A stretch of 32,170 nt of DNA, from contig JBGRQB010000028.1 of the NCBI GenBank assembly GCA_041725875.1, positions 1 to 32,170 of the forward strand. The letters are read 5' to 3'. Shown piece by piece: positions 1 through 7,057 of this stretch. Below the pieces are notes generated by a model. It had not been told where the DNA came from and did no database searches. It worked only from the letters and a program-made list of their open reading frames with translations. The DNA comes from JBGRQB01 sp041725875. GTDB taxonomy: Bacteria > Bacteroidota > Ignavibacteria > Ignavibacteriales > Melioribacteraceae. The position numbers and the translations under genes were made by a program. Position 1 is the stretch's first letter, and every line of letters starts with the position of its first letter.

Positions 1-18
1 CGTGTGCTCTTCCGATCT
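1..18. other. Illumina TruSeq adapter remnant
   Basis: The first 18 bases, CGTGTGCTCTTCCGATCT, are exactly the 3' end of the TruSeq read-2 adapter; the reverse complement begins AGATCGGAAGAGCACACG. This is library-construction sequence left at the contig edge, not biology. It shows that the end of this contig was built from untrimmed reads, and it lowers trust in the join between the next ~450 bases and the bacterial genes. Confidence 0.95.
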
Positions 19-472
19 CATTGATTGCCCAGCCTACCTTTCGTAAGTAATCAGAGCTCATGTTGAAGTGGGTCCAATCCTTTTCCACGATTAAAGGCAT
101 CGTGTGTTGCACAACTCGATGTATTCTGCAAAATATCTTATAAGAGACCATAAAGTCGAAGGAGACACAGTTTTCAGATCTTAAACAAATGTCAAGGCAT
201 TCCAGAGAAGTAAACACAGCACTTGTTGAAAACGTTGGATTCGATTCGTCTACCAAAAGCCGTTTTCCTTTGAATATTCGACTTCGGGTTCTTTCGTGGT
301 TCGGATCGAATCCGTCTCCGAAAAACGGATCACAGGCTTGAATAAGAGGCAAAATCTGGGGAAGTACAACCAAGACTATTGTAAAACATAATCCTGCCAT
401 TTTAGTTCTTGAATGCAACCGCAGGTTATGGAACAAATGCGGTTTTTTTCCAGCTGTTTCAACATGAATCAT
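19..472 (-). CDS. Animal-type secreted protein with PAN/apple-like domain, 3' partial (host DNA or chimera)
   Basis: An uninterrupted minus-strand frame runs from an ATG at 472-470, directly preceded by an in-frame TGA, to the adapter. It encodes about 151 residues. A second Met at residue 25 (400-398) starts a good signal peptide: MAGLCF, a hydrophobic run, then LIQA before CDPFFG. Residues 92-115 hold the spacing C-x3-C-x5-C-x12-C with CVSFDF after the third Cys, which resembles PAN/apple domains of secreted metazoan proteins, cnidarian ones in particular. GC content and codon use look higher and less AT-biased than in the bacterial genes. I infer animal DNA fused to the bacterial contig, either from the host or sample or through a chimeric read. 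The animal group is a guess; the non-bacterial character is the firmer part. Confidence 0.7.
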
Positions 473-575
473 TCACATTTTGACATTTTGATTGAAATGC
501 GTTTTATGATAATGAGGCAGATGCTTTTAGTAATTTGAGTCTTCCCAGGCAATTTGTTTACCATGACACTAATGA
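473..575. other. Probable chimera junction, no assignable gene
   Basis: This stretch lies between the animal-like frame and the first recognisable NagA codons. The composition turns AT-rich near 475. The nagA frame is closed by a TGA at 573-575. A different + frame is open from 496 to 585 and gives a peptide containing YDNEADAF that I cannot place. The join may lie anywhere from about 473 to 590. A frameshift within nagA is a weaker alternative. Confidence 0.5.
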
Positions 576-1130
576 CAGTTATTTTTAAGAAATGATTCAA
601 TTTATGCCGAGGTTATTGTTGACGGTATACACGTTGACAAATCATACATGCTGGATGCAATAACAAGAAAAGGTGTAGATAAAATTATTGCAATTACCGA
701 CTCAATGTTTGTTACCGGTGATGAAGATTTAGCTGAGTTTAAAATAGGGGGAAAAACAGGCTGTGTAAGTGAAGATAAAAATTACCTCTATGTAAAAGAA
801 AAACCAAAAGCCTTATTCGGAAGCAACCTTTCAATGGATAAAGCATTTGAAAATCTGTTAAACTGGTTTAGCAAAGATATTGAAGGAATTTGGAACAGAA
901 TTCACTCCGCAAAAGAATTAAATGAAGCTGTTATACTTGCTTCAAAACTGTGCAGCGGAAATGCAGCCGCTTTGCTTGGAATTAATAATGAAACCGGGAC
1001 GATTGAAATCGGAAAAAAAGCTGATTTATTAATTGGAAATATTACAAAAAAAGAAAACTATAAATTTGAATTAAATGAAGTTGTTTTGCGCGGAAAAATG
1101 CCTAATTTGACGCGTAAAGCTGCAAATTAA
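576..1130 (+). CDS. nagA: N-acetylglucosamine-6-phosphate deacetylase, 5'-truncated
   Basis: This is the C-terminal part of an amidohydrolase that hydrolyses GlcNAc-6-phosphate to GlcN-6-phosphate and acetate in the cytoplasm. The in-frame peptide includes IYAEVIVDGIHV (His codon at 630-632) and ITDSM, whose Asp at 699-701 matches the family's catalytic Asp. Near the end are LASKLCSGNAAALLG and GTIEIGKKADLLIG, the typical NagA closing segments. About 185 codons remain of the usual ~380, so the metal-site HxH and the first half of the barrel are missing. An ATG at 648 lies inside the catalytic domain and is not a real start. The gene was probably cut by the contig chimera rather than decaying in the cell. 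With nagB at 25148 it completes a GlcNAc-6-P to fructose-6-P route. Confidence 0.8.
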   Translation, partial: QLFLRNDSIYAEVIVDGIHVDKSYMLDAITRKGVDKIIAITDSMFVTGDEDLAEFKIGGKTGCVSEDKNYLYVKEKPKALFGSNLSMDKAFENLLNWFSKDIEGIWNRIHSAKELNEAVILASKLCSGNAAALLGINNETGTIEIGKKADLLIGNITKKENYKFELNEVVLRGKMPNLTRKAAN

Positions 1131-1153
1131 AAGCTGTTAATTGTAGGTTCAGC

Positions 1154-1171
1154 TTGTCAGTGTACTGACAA
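1154..1171. promoter_or_regulatory. 18-bp perfect palindrome, candidate operator
   Basis: TTGTCAGTGTACTGACAA is a perfect inverted repeat, 23 bases after the nagA stop and about 200 bases before the receptor gene. It could form a short hairpin (7-bp stem, TGTA loop), but no T-run follows, so it is a poor terminator. Its TTGT...ACAA ends resemble GntR/LacI-type operators. The site at 5827-5841 shares these ends but with a different spacing. Confidence 0.4.
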
Positions 1172-1254
1172 AGTTTGTAAAAAAAATTAAATAAACCAAA
1201 AGTAATTTAGAATTTCATTGATAAAGAAATTTGAAATAAGTAAATTAACAACAA

Positions 1255-1273
1255 CTTAGTATACCAAGTATAA
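1255..1273. promoter_or_regulatory. Candidate operator sharing a motif with 7026-7042
   Basis: The segment contains GTATACCAAGTATA (1259-1272). A near-identical string, GTATACTAACTATA, lies at 7027-7040 just before the GH2 gene; 12 of 14 positions agree. Both are in non-coding leaders and both are imperfect or perfect inverted repeats. I infer a shared protein-binding site, possibly for the regulator at 5853. Two copies in AT-rich DNA could still be chance. Confidence 0.35.
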
Positions 1274-1373
1274 TCACAACGGTATTCTAAAATAATTTTC
1301 ACCTAATTCGATATTAATGAAGTTTGACTTTGGAAAGGATTGGAAACAAAAAAAGGAATATTAAGGGGAAAAA

Positions 1374-4202
1374 ATGAAAAGTAAAAATTTTGTCATTAAG
1401 TCAACTTTACTACTATTGATCTTTTCGGCATTAATGTTTGCCCAGAAAAAAGGAACAATAATAGGTAAGGTTACAGATGCTTCAAACGGCGAGACCTTAT
1501 ATGGAGCAAATATTCTTATTGCAGGCACGGCAATTGGCGATGCAACTGATCTCGAAGGTAAATACCGAATCAGAAATGTAGTGCCGGGAACTTATAAAGT
1601 ACACTTCAGATATATGGGGTACAAAACAAAAACAATTGAAATAAAAGTATTTGCAGGCAGAGCTGTTGAACAGAATGTGGCTCTTGAAATTGCAATGCTT
1701 GAAGGTGAAGAAGTTGTTGTTACCGGACTGTTACAGGGTCAGGCAGCGGCAATTAACCAGCAATTGTCATCAAACACTATTGTAAATGTGGTTTCAAAAG
1801 ATAAAATACAGGAATTGCCTGATCAGAATGCAGCTGAATCTATAGGCAGATTGCCTGGTGTTTCAATTGAAAGAAACGCAGGTGAAGGAACTAAAGTTGT
1901 AGTAAGGGGATTATCTCCAAAATTCAACTCAATCACAATCAACGGCGAAAGAATTCCTGCAACAGATGCTGAAAACAGATCTGTTGATTTAAGTATGATT
2001 TCACCTGACGTACTTGAAGGTATTGAGGTTTTTAAGGCCCTTACACCTGATAAAGATGCAGATGCAGTTGGCGGTTCCATTAACTTTGTAATTAAGAAAG
2101 CATCGGAAGGCTTTAAAGGAAATGTAAGAGTTCAGGGCGGATACAACGATCACGAAGAAGATTACAAAAATTATAAAGCAAGTTTCAGTCTGAGCGACAG
2201 ATTCTTTAATAATAAACTTGGTGTGATTTTTACCGGAAATTACCAGAGAGCAAACAGAAGTTCTGATATTTTTGATGCCAGTTACAGTTATCTTAGAGAA
2301 GATAGCGAAGGCAAAGCAGTAATTGGCGTTGGTAATCTGAATCTTGGTGACAGAATTGAAACTCGCGACAGATACGGTGCAAGTCTCTCTTTAGATTACG
2401 ATCTTGAAAATGGTGAAATTACACTTTCAAGTTTATACGGAAGAACTGAACGTGACGAAGTAAGAAGAAGAAAAAGATACAGAGTTAGTCAGTCTTATAC
2501 TGAATACTGGTTAAGAAATAGAGAAATTAACACAGATCTATTTACAAACTCATTAAGTGGTACTCACGATTTTGATTTTGTACAGATCGACTGGAGAACT
2601 TCATACTCTCTTTCAAAAAGAAATATGCCGAGATCTCACGATTCACAATTTAGAGAATTAAGTGCATTTACTGGTGATCTTGTAGAAGATCAGGGTCCGC
2701 AAATGATTCCTTTAGGTGCAAAAAATGATTTAGCCAATACATTTTTTAAACAGGATTTTATAGATTCTGAAGATATTGATGATAAAGATTTTACCGCAAA
2801 ACTGGACTTTAAAGTTCCTTTTAATTTAAGTTCAGATATTACCGGTTATATCAAATTTGGTGGAAAGTACAGATCTAAAGATCGCCAGAGAGATAAGAGT
2901 CAGTTAGCAACTCTCGGATTTGATATCAATAAAATTGGTAAAGAAAATCCAGGGTTATATGACGTAACAAGCGAACAAAAAGTAAGAATTAACAACTTCT
3001 ATGATACTGGCTTCTCAGTTGGTGAATTCTTAAACGGAGCTTATGATTTTGGTCCGGCTCTTTCAGCAGAAAAACTTGATGAGTTTGCTGAAAAATGGAG
3101 CAGCTACTACAAGCCTAACGCTACTATGGATCTGGAAGATTATGAGGCAGGTGAAAAGATAGGTGCCGGTTATTTGATGGCACAGGTAAATATTACTGAT
3201 AAATTTATGATTTTACCGGGCTTCAGATATGAATACACTAAAAATGAATACACAAGTGTTGTAGGTAATGTTGTTTCATTAGATGGCGGCGGCTCTACAA
3301 TTAAAAACAGAAGAGATTCTGTTGGTCAGACAAACTTTGATCAGTTCCTTCCAATGGTTCAGTTCAAATATAAAGCTACAGACTGGTTCGATATAAGAGG
3401 TGCTGTTACAAAATCTCTTTCAAGACCAAATTACTTTAACCTAGTTCCTTGGGAAAGAATCAGTAACTTTAACCAGACTGTAGAAAGAGGAAATCCAAAC
3501 CTTAAACCTACAATTGCCTGGAACTATGATTTATTTGTTTCATTCTACGGTAATTTCGGACTATTTACCGTGGGCGGATTTTACAAAAATCTTAAAGATA
3601 TTGATTACATAAGAACGAGCAGAATTACGGACGCAGGACCAACCGAAGGTTATGAATTAACCGAACCGGAAAATGGTATTGATGAAACAATTGTAAAAGG
3701 TATTGAAGTTGAACTACAGACAAACCTTACATTTTTACCAAGTCCTTTTGACGGCATCGTACTTTACATCAACTACTCACACATCACATCAGAAACTTAT
3801 TACCCATATTTGAAAACAGGTCCAAGAAATCCTTTACCTCCATTTGATTTTACATTTATTGATACTGTAAGATCAGGTAAAATGCCGGGACAGCCTGACA
3901 ATATAGCAAATATTGCACTTGGTTATGAAAAAGGCGGTTTCTCAGGAAGACTTTCAATGGTTTATCAGGGAGAAAGTTTACAATCTATTGGTAACAGAGC
4001 TGAGTTAGATGGTTACACAGATAGTTTTGTAAGATGGGATCTTACTGCACAATACAAATTTGATAACGGAATTAGCATTTATACTAATATTAATAACCTG
4101 TCCAATATACCTGATAAAGCTTATTTGGGAAGTAAAGTATACCTTACCAAAGAAGAGTATTTTGGATGGACAGCGGATTTAGGGGTCAGATATAAATTCT
4201 AA
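1374..4202 (+). CDS. TonB-dependent outer-membrane receptor (carbohydrate type)
   Basis: The 942-residue protein should import oligosaccharides across the outer membrane using TonB energy. A Sec signal peptide ends near AQ at residue 24. Residues ~28-110 form a carboxypeptidase-regulatory-like beta-sandwich. A TonB-box-like EEVVVTG follows, then a plug domain (~130-240) with LPDQNAAESIGRLPGVSIER, VVRGL and DADAVGGSINFV. The rest is a beta-barrel with many Tyr/Asn-rich strands, ending in aromatic RYKF. The plug wording matches the subfamily of long TonB receptors common in glycan users outside the Bacteroidia (TIGR01782-like), not classic SusC, and no SusD lies downstream. AAGGGG at 1363-1368, five bases before the ATG, supports the start. 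The type IX-sorted protein follows after 39 bases and is probably co-transcribed. Confidence 0.93.
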   Translation: MKSKNFVIKSTLLLLIFSALMFAQKKGTIIGKVTDASNGETLYGANILIAGTAIGDATDLEGKYRIRNVVPGTYKVHFRYMGYKTKTIEIKVFAGRAVEQNVALEIAMLEGEEVVVTGLLQGQAAAINQQLSSNTIVNVVSKDKIQELPDQNAAESIGRLPGVSIERNAGEGTKVVVRGLSPKFNSITINGERIPATDAENRSVDLSMISPDVLEGIEVFKALTPDKDADAVGGSINFVIKKASEGFKGNVRVQGGYNDHEEDYKNYKASFSLSDRFFNNKLGVIFTGNYQRANRSSDIFDASYSYLREDSEGKAVIGVGNLNLGDRIETRDRYGASLSLDYDLENGEITLSSLYGRTERDEVRRRKRYRVSQSYTEYWLRNREINTDLFTNSLSGTHDFDFVQIDWRTSYSLSKRNMPRSHDSQFRELSAFTGDLVEDQGPQMIPLGAKNDLANTFFKQDFIDSEDIDDKDFTAKLDFKVPFNLSSDITGYIKFGGKYRSKDRQRDKSQLATLGFDINKIGKENPGLYDVTSEQKVRINNFYDTGFSVGEFLNGAYDFGPALSAEKLDEFAEKWSSYYKPNATMDLEDYEAGEKIGAGYLMAQVNITDKFMILPGFRYEYTKNEYTSVVGNVVSLDGGGSTIKNRRDSVGQTNFDQFLPMVQFKYKATDWFDIRGAVTKSLSRPNYFNLVPWERISNFNQTVERGNPNLKPTIAWNYDLFVSFYGNFGLFTVGGFYKNLKDIDYIRTSRITDAGPTEGYELTEPENGIDETIVKGIEVELQTNLTFLPSPFDGIVLYINYSHITSETYYPYLKTGPRNPLPPFDFTFIDTVRSGKMPGQPDNIANIALGYEKGGFSGRLSMVYQGESLQSIGNRAELDGYTDSFVRWDLTAQYKFDNGISIYTNINNLSNIPDKAYLGSKVYLTKEEYFGWTADLGVRYKF

Positions 4203-4241
4203 CTAACAACAAACTAATTAACAAAATTTATAGGTGTTACT

Positions 4242-5780
4242 ATGAAGAAACATTCAATTACTATTTTCAAGATGCTCGTAGCTGTAGCAGTTTTGACAGT
4301 AGGTCTTAACACTACTTTTGCGCAACGTGTTGTTAAAGTTGACCAGGGGGTTGGTACACTTAACAATACAATTGCAGGTGATACGACTGCAACTGGTGAC
4401 AGAGTGGATTTGAACACAATATATGAATTATCCGACGGGGGATATTATGTATTAAGTGGTTCACTCGAATTTGGAAGTATTCCTATTCATATTAGAGCTG
4501 AAGAAGGAAGTACAAACAGACCAATCTTAATTCCTGGTGTTGACGATGGTGGTAACTCAGGAAGAGCTTTCAGAGTTAAAGGTAACTTAACACTTGAAGG
4601 TGTTTATGTAACAAATATGGATGAGAAAAAAGGAATTAACAAAAACCTTATCCGTGCTAGTGCTGATGATATCAGAATTATCTTAAGAAACTGTCATATC
4701 GATAGAGATACTCAGTCAGGTATCAGAATTGATAACGACAATATGAAAATTTATATCTATAATACTGTTTTCAGTAATATTGGTTTAACAACCGATCCTG
4801 ATAATGGTCGTGCAATTGACGATAGAGGAAACTCTATTGATACACTTGTAATCGAAAACAGTACTTTCTACAACTTAACAAGTACCGTATTAAGAGATGG
4901 TGGCGGTTTGGTTAACCATTTTGTATACAACCACAACACTGCTTATAATATTGGACAGAGAGGCTTTGATTTTGGACAGGCAAAATATGCTGAAGTAACT
5001 AACAGCGTTTTTGCAAACTGTGGTTTCTTCGGTCAGCCACCGGCAGAAACTGAATTTTTAAGAGCAGTAATAGTTGGTGATACTTTAGATGGACAATCAA
5101 TCGTTATTAAAAACAATGTGGTATTTGCAGATCCTGCAATTGCTACTGCTCAACCTGATACTGTAGATGCTATTCCTCTTTACGATGCAGTAACTCAGAA
5201 AATGGTTAATGATTTTAATACAGGTGAAAACATGTATACTGAAACATTAACATTTACAACTGCTCCTGCTGTACCTACTCAGACAATCACATCTTACTAT
5301 GCAGATCCTTCAACAGCTGCTGAATTAGATGATGGTGGCGGTTCAGGCGAATATGGCGGTACACAATTACCATTTGATTATGCTTATGCTAATACATCTG
5401 CAGCTTATGCTCAATCTACTGCGGGTCAGCCACTTGGTGCATTAACCTGGTTTGATATGTACATTACAGGTATTGAAGATGATTTAACTGCTCCTGAATT
5501 ACCTGGCAATTACGTTTTAGGAAACAACTATCCTAATCCGTTTAACCCTGCTACTTCTATTGAGTATTCAATTCCTGAAGAAACAAATGTTAAGATAGTT
5601 GTTTTTAACTCAATCGGACAAGAAGTAAAAACTTTGGTTAACGAAGTTCAGCAGGCAGGAACTTATACTACAGAATGGGACGGAACAACAAACAGTGGTG
5701 TTGCTGCCAGTGGTATATATTTCTACCAGCTTAGAGCCGGTGAAGCAGTAATTGTTAAGAAAATGGTATTGCTTAAATAG
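4242..5780 (+). CDS. Type IX-secreted beta-helix protein, candidate surface glycan binder or lyase
   Basis: The 512-residue protein carries a Sec signal peptide (cleavage near A27/Q28). Residues ~60-300 contain repeated short strands of the right-handed parallel beta-helix type (runs such as LTLEGVYVTN, IILRNCHID, IYIYNTVFSN, LVIENSTFYN, AEVTNSVFANC). Residues ~423-512 form a C-terminal type IX sorting domain: NNYPNPFNPATSIEY, a GQEVKTLV turn, SGIYFYQL and a final KKMVLLK. It is the only protein here with this sorting signal, so it should be displayed outside the cell. Beta-helices of this look occur in chondroitinase-B/PL6-type lyases and in DUF4957/DUF5123 proteins. I could not locate a catalytic Lys/Arg pair, so binder versus lyase is open. 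Its place directly after the receptor suggests it does the job SusD-like lipoproteins do elsewhere. Confidence 0.8.
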   Translation: MKKHSITIFKMLVAVAVLTVGLNTTFAQRVVKVDQGVGTLNNTIAGDTTATGDRVDLNTIYELSDGGYYVLSGSLEFGSIPIHIRAEEGSTNRPILIPGVDDGGNSGRAFRVKGNLTLEGVYVTNMDEKKGINKNLIRASADDIRIILRNCHIDRDTQSGIRIDNDNMKIYIYNTVFSNIGLTTDPDNGRAIDDRGNSIDTLVIENSTFYNLTSTVLRDGGGLVNHFVYNHNTAYNIGQRGFDFGQAKYAEVTNSVFANCGFFGQPPAETEFLRAVIVGDTLDGQSIVIKNNVVFADPAIATAQPDTVDAIPLYDAVTQKMVNDFNTGENMYTETLTFTTAPAVPTQTITSYYADPSTAAELDDGGGSGEYGGTQLPFDYAYANTSAAYAQSTAGQPLGALTWFDMYITGIEDDLTAPELPGNYVLGNNYPNPFNPATSIEYSIPEETNVKIVVFNSIGQEVKTLVNEVQQAGTYTTEWDGTTNSGVAASGIYFYQLRAGEAVIVKKMVLLK

Positions 5781-5826
5781 TAATACTTCATTAAAAATTA
5801 TTTAAATTTGAACTATTGCCGGATAA

Positions 5827-5841
5827 ATTTGTTGGACAAAT
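5827..5841. promoter_or_regulatory. Candidate autoregulatory operator (AraR-like box)
   Basis: ATTTGT-TGG-ACAAAT is a perfect 6-bp inverted repeat with a 3-base spacer, ending 11 bases before the ATG of the regulator. Bacillus AraR, which has the same GntR-plus-LacI architecture as the protein encoded next, binds sites with ATTTGT and ACAAAT half-sites. The half-sites agree, but the spacing is one base shorter than the AraR consensus as I recall it. Autoregulation is an inference. Confidence 0.5.
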
Positions 5842-5852
5842 AGAAAGTTAAA

Positions 5853-6980
5853 ATGCAAAATAAAATAATTTATAACGACCCTTCTCCATTGTATGAACAG
5901 ATTGAGAAGATAATCAAGAATAAGATTGAAGCAGGAGAACTCAGAGCAGGAGACCAGATCGGTTCTCATCACGAGTTGTCAAAAGAATTTAATGTTAGTC
6001 TGATTACCATAAAAAAAGCTCTTTCCAATCTGGTTAAAGATAATGTGCTTTACACCAGAGTAGGAAAAGGAACCTATGTTGCTGAAAAGAAAAAGAATAT
6101 ACTTGATCTTTCAAAACATAAGACAATTGGTTTGGTGCTTAAAGACCTTAATCATCCATTTTTCTCTAAAATTGTTCATGCCCTTGAAGAACGCGCTTAT
6201 GAATTAGGTTTTAACTTATTGCTGACAAGTTCTTCCGGCAATATTGAAAAAGAAGAAAGTCAAATTGAACACTTCAGAAATATTGGTGTTGATGCTATAA
6301 CAATCGGTTCGCTTTCTCTGCAATACAGGGCAACCGATGCCATATACAAACTTCACAAAGAAAATTTCCCTTATGTAATGTTTTCCTATATGCACGACCC
6401 CGACTACTGGTACGTTGGCTCCAATCAGGAACTAGGTGGTTTTATGGCCACCGAACATCTGATTAAACTTGGCTATAAATCAGTAGGCTTTGCACACGTG
6501 GGAAAAGGAAACCTGCTTAGTGAAGTTAGAAAAAACGGGTATACAAGAGCACTTATGGAATATGATTTACCATTCATTTCCGAAAATGTTTTTTACCTTT
6601 CTGATGAATATACAGATAAATCACTAAACAGATTTGAACTTGGCTACAAGTTTGGCAAAGAGTTTAAATCAATTTATAATAAACCTGATGCAATGTTTTT
6701 ATATAGTGATCTTGTTGCTTTAGGTTTTGCACAGGCAGTGCAGGAAGACGGAATGAAAATTCCTGACGATATTGCCATTGTCGGATTTGATAATATTGAA
6801 ATCGGACAATTCTCTTCGGTGCCGTTAACTACAATCAGACAACCGGCAGCACAAATTGGTAAAACAATTGTTGATGTTTTAGATAAACGACTTGGCGGAA
6901 AAGATATAAGCAACAGAACTATCTTTAAACCCGCACTGGTTGTAAGAGATTCCTGCGGTTCAAAATTTAAAACAGAATAG
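5853..6980 (+). CDS. GntR/LacI-hybrid transcriptional regulator (AraR-like)
   Basis: The 375-residue cytoplasmic repressor-type protein has two parts. Residues ~8-77 are a GntR winged helix (PLYEQIEKIIKNKI, LSKEFNVSLITIKKALSNL, GKGTYVA). Residues ~88-370 are a LacI/periplasmic-binding-like sugar-sensing domain (TIGLVLKDLNHPFFSKIV, GVDAITIGS, LGYKSVGFAH, IAIVGFDNIEIGQ, PLTTIRQPA). This is the AraR domain order. The effector is probably a sugar or uronate released by the locus; nothing in the sequence says which. It sits between the capture genes and the GH2/SSF genes, with a palindrome in its own leader at 5827-5841. The name araR is not given because the ligand need not be arabinose. Confidence 0.9.
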   Translation: MQNKIIYNDPSPLYEQIEKIIKNKIEAGELRAGDQIGSHHELSKEFNVSLITIKKALSNLVKDNVLYTRVGKGTYVAEKKKNILDLSKHKTIGLVLKDLNHPFFSKIVHALEERAYELGFNLLLTSSSGNIEKEESQIEHFRNIGVDAITIGSLSLQYRATDAIYKLHKENFPYVMFSYMHDPDYWYVGSNQELGGFMATEHLIKLGYKSVGFAHVGKGNLLSEVRKNGYTRALMEYDLPFISENVFYLSDEYTDKSLNRFELGYKFGKEFKSIYNKPDAMFLYSDLVALGFAQAVQEDGMKIPDDIAIVGFDNIEIGQFSSVPLTTIRQPAAQIGKTIVDVLDKRLGGKDISNRTIFKPALVVRDSCGSKFKTE

Positions 6981-7025
6981 AACCGAAGTGAACATAATTT
7001 AGCGTGAATTTTTTTAATATAACCT

Positions 7026-7042
7026 GGTATACTAACTATACC
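7026..7042. promoter_or_regulatory. Inverted repeat before GH2 gene, candidate operator
   Basis: GGTATA-CTAAC-TATACC is a perfect 6-bp inverted repeat. It falls between the regulator gene and the two plausible ATG starts of the GH2 gene (7046 and 7058). It shares GTATACYAASTATA with 1259-1272 upstream of the receptor gene. Its presence argues that the GTG at 7004, which would put it inside the coding region, is not the true start. Confidence 0.4.
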
Positions 7043-7057
7043 TTAATGGATAGAAAA

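Noticed and set aside
648..650. ATG at 648 as a nagA start
   Set aside because: It falls after the conserved DGIHV active-site segment, so initiation here would give an enzyme without its catalytic core.
1131..1171. Terminator for nagA formed by the palindrome and the AAGCTG/CAGCTT repeat (1131-1136, 1150-1155)
   Set aside because: No T-run follows either structure; the next bases are AGTTTGTAAAAAAAA. An operator explanation was kept at low confidence.
4125..4145. Further copies of GTATAC (for example near 4138, 625, 27498 and 31882) as operators
   Set aside because: They lie inside coding sequence and match only the central six bases of the shared motif.
1374..4202. Calling the receptor SusC
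   Set aside because: No SusD follows, and the plug-domain wording fits the other large TonB receptor subfamily.
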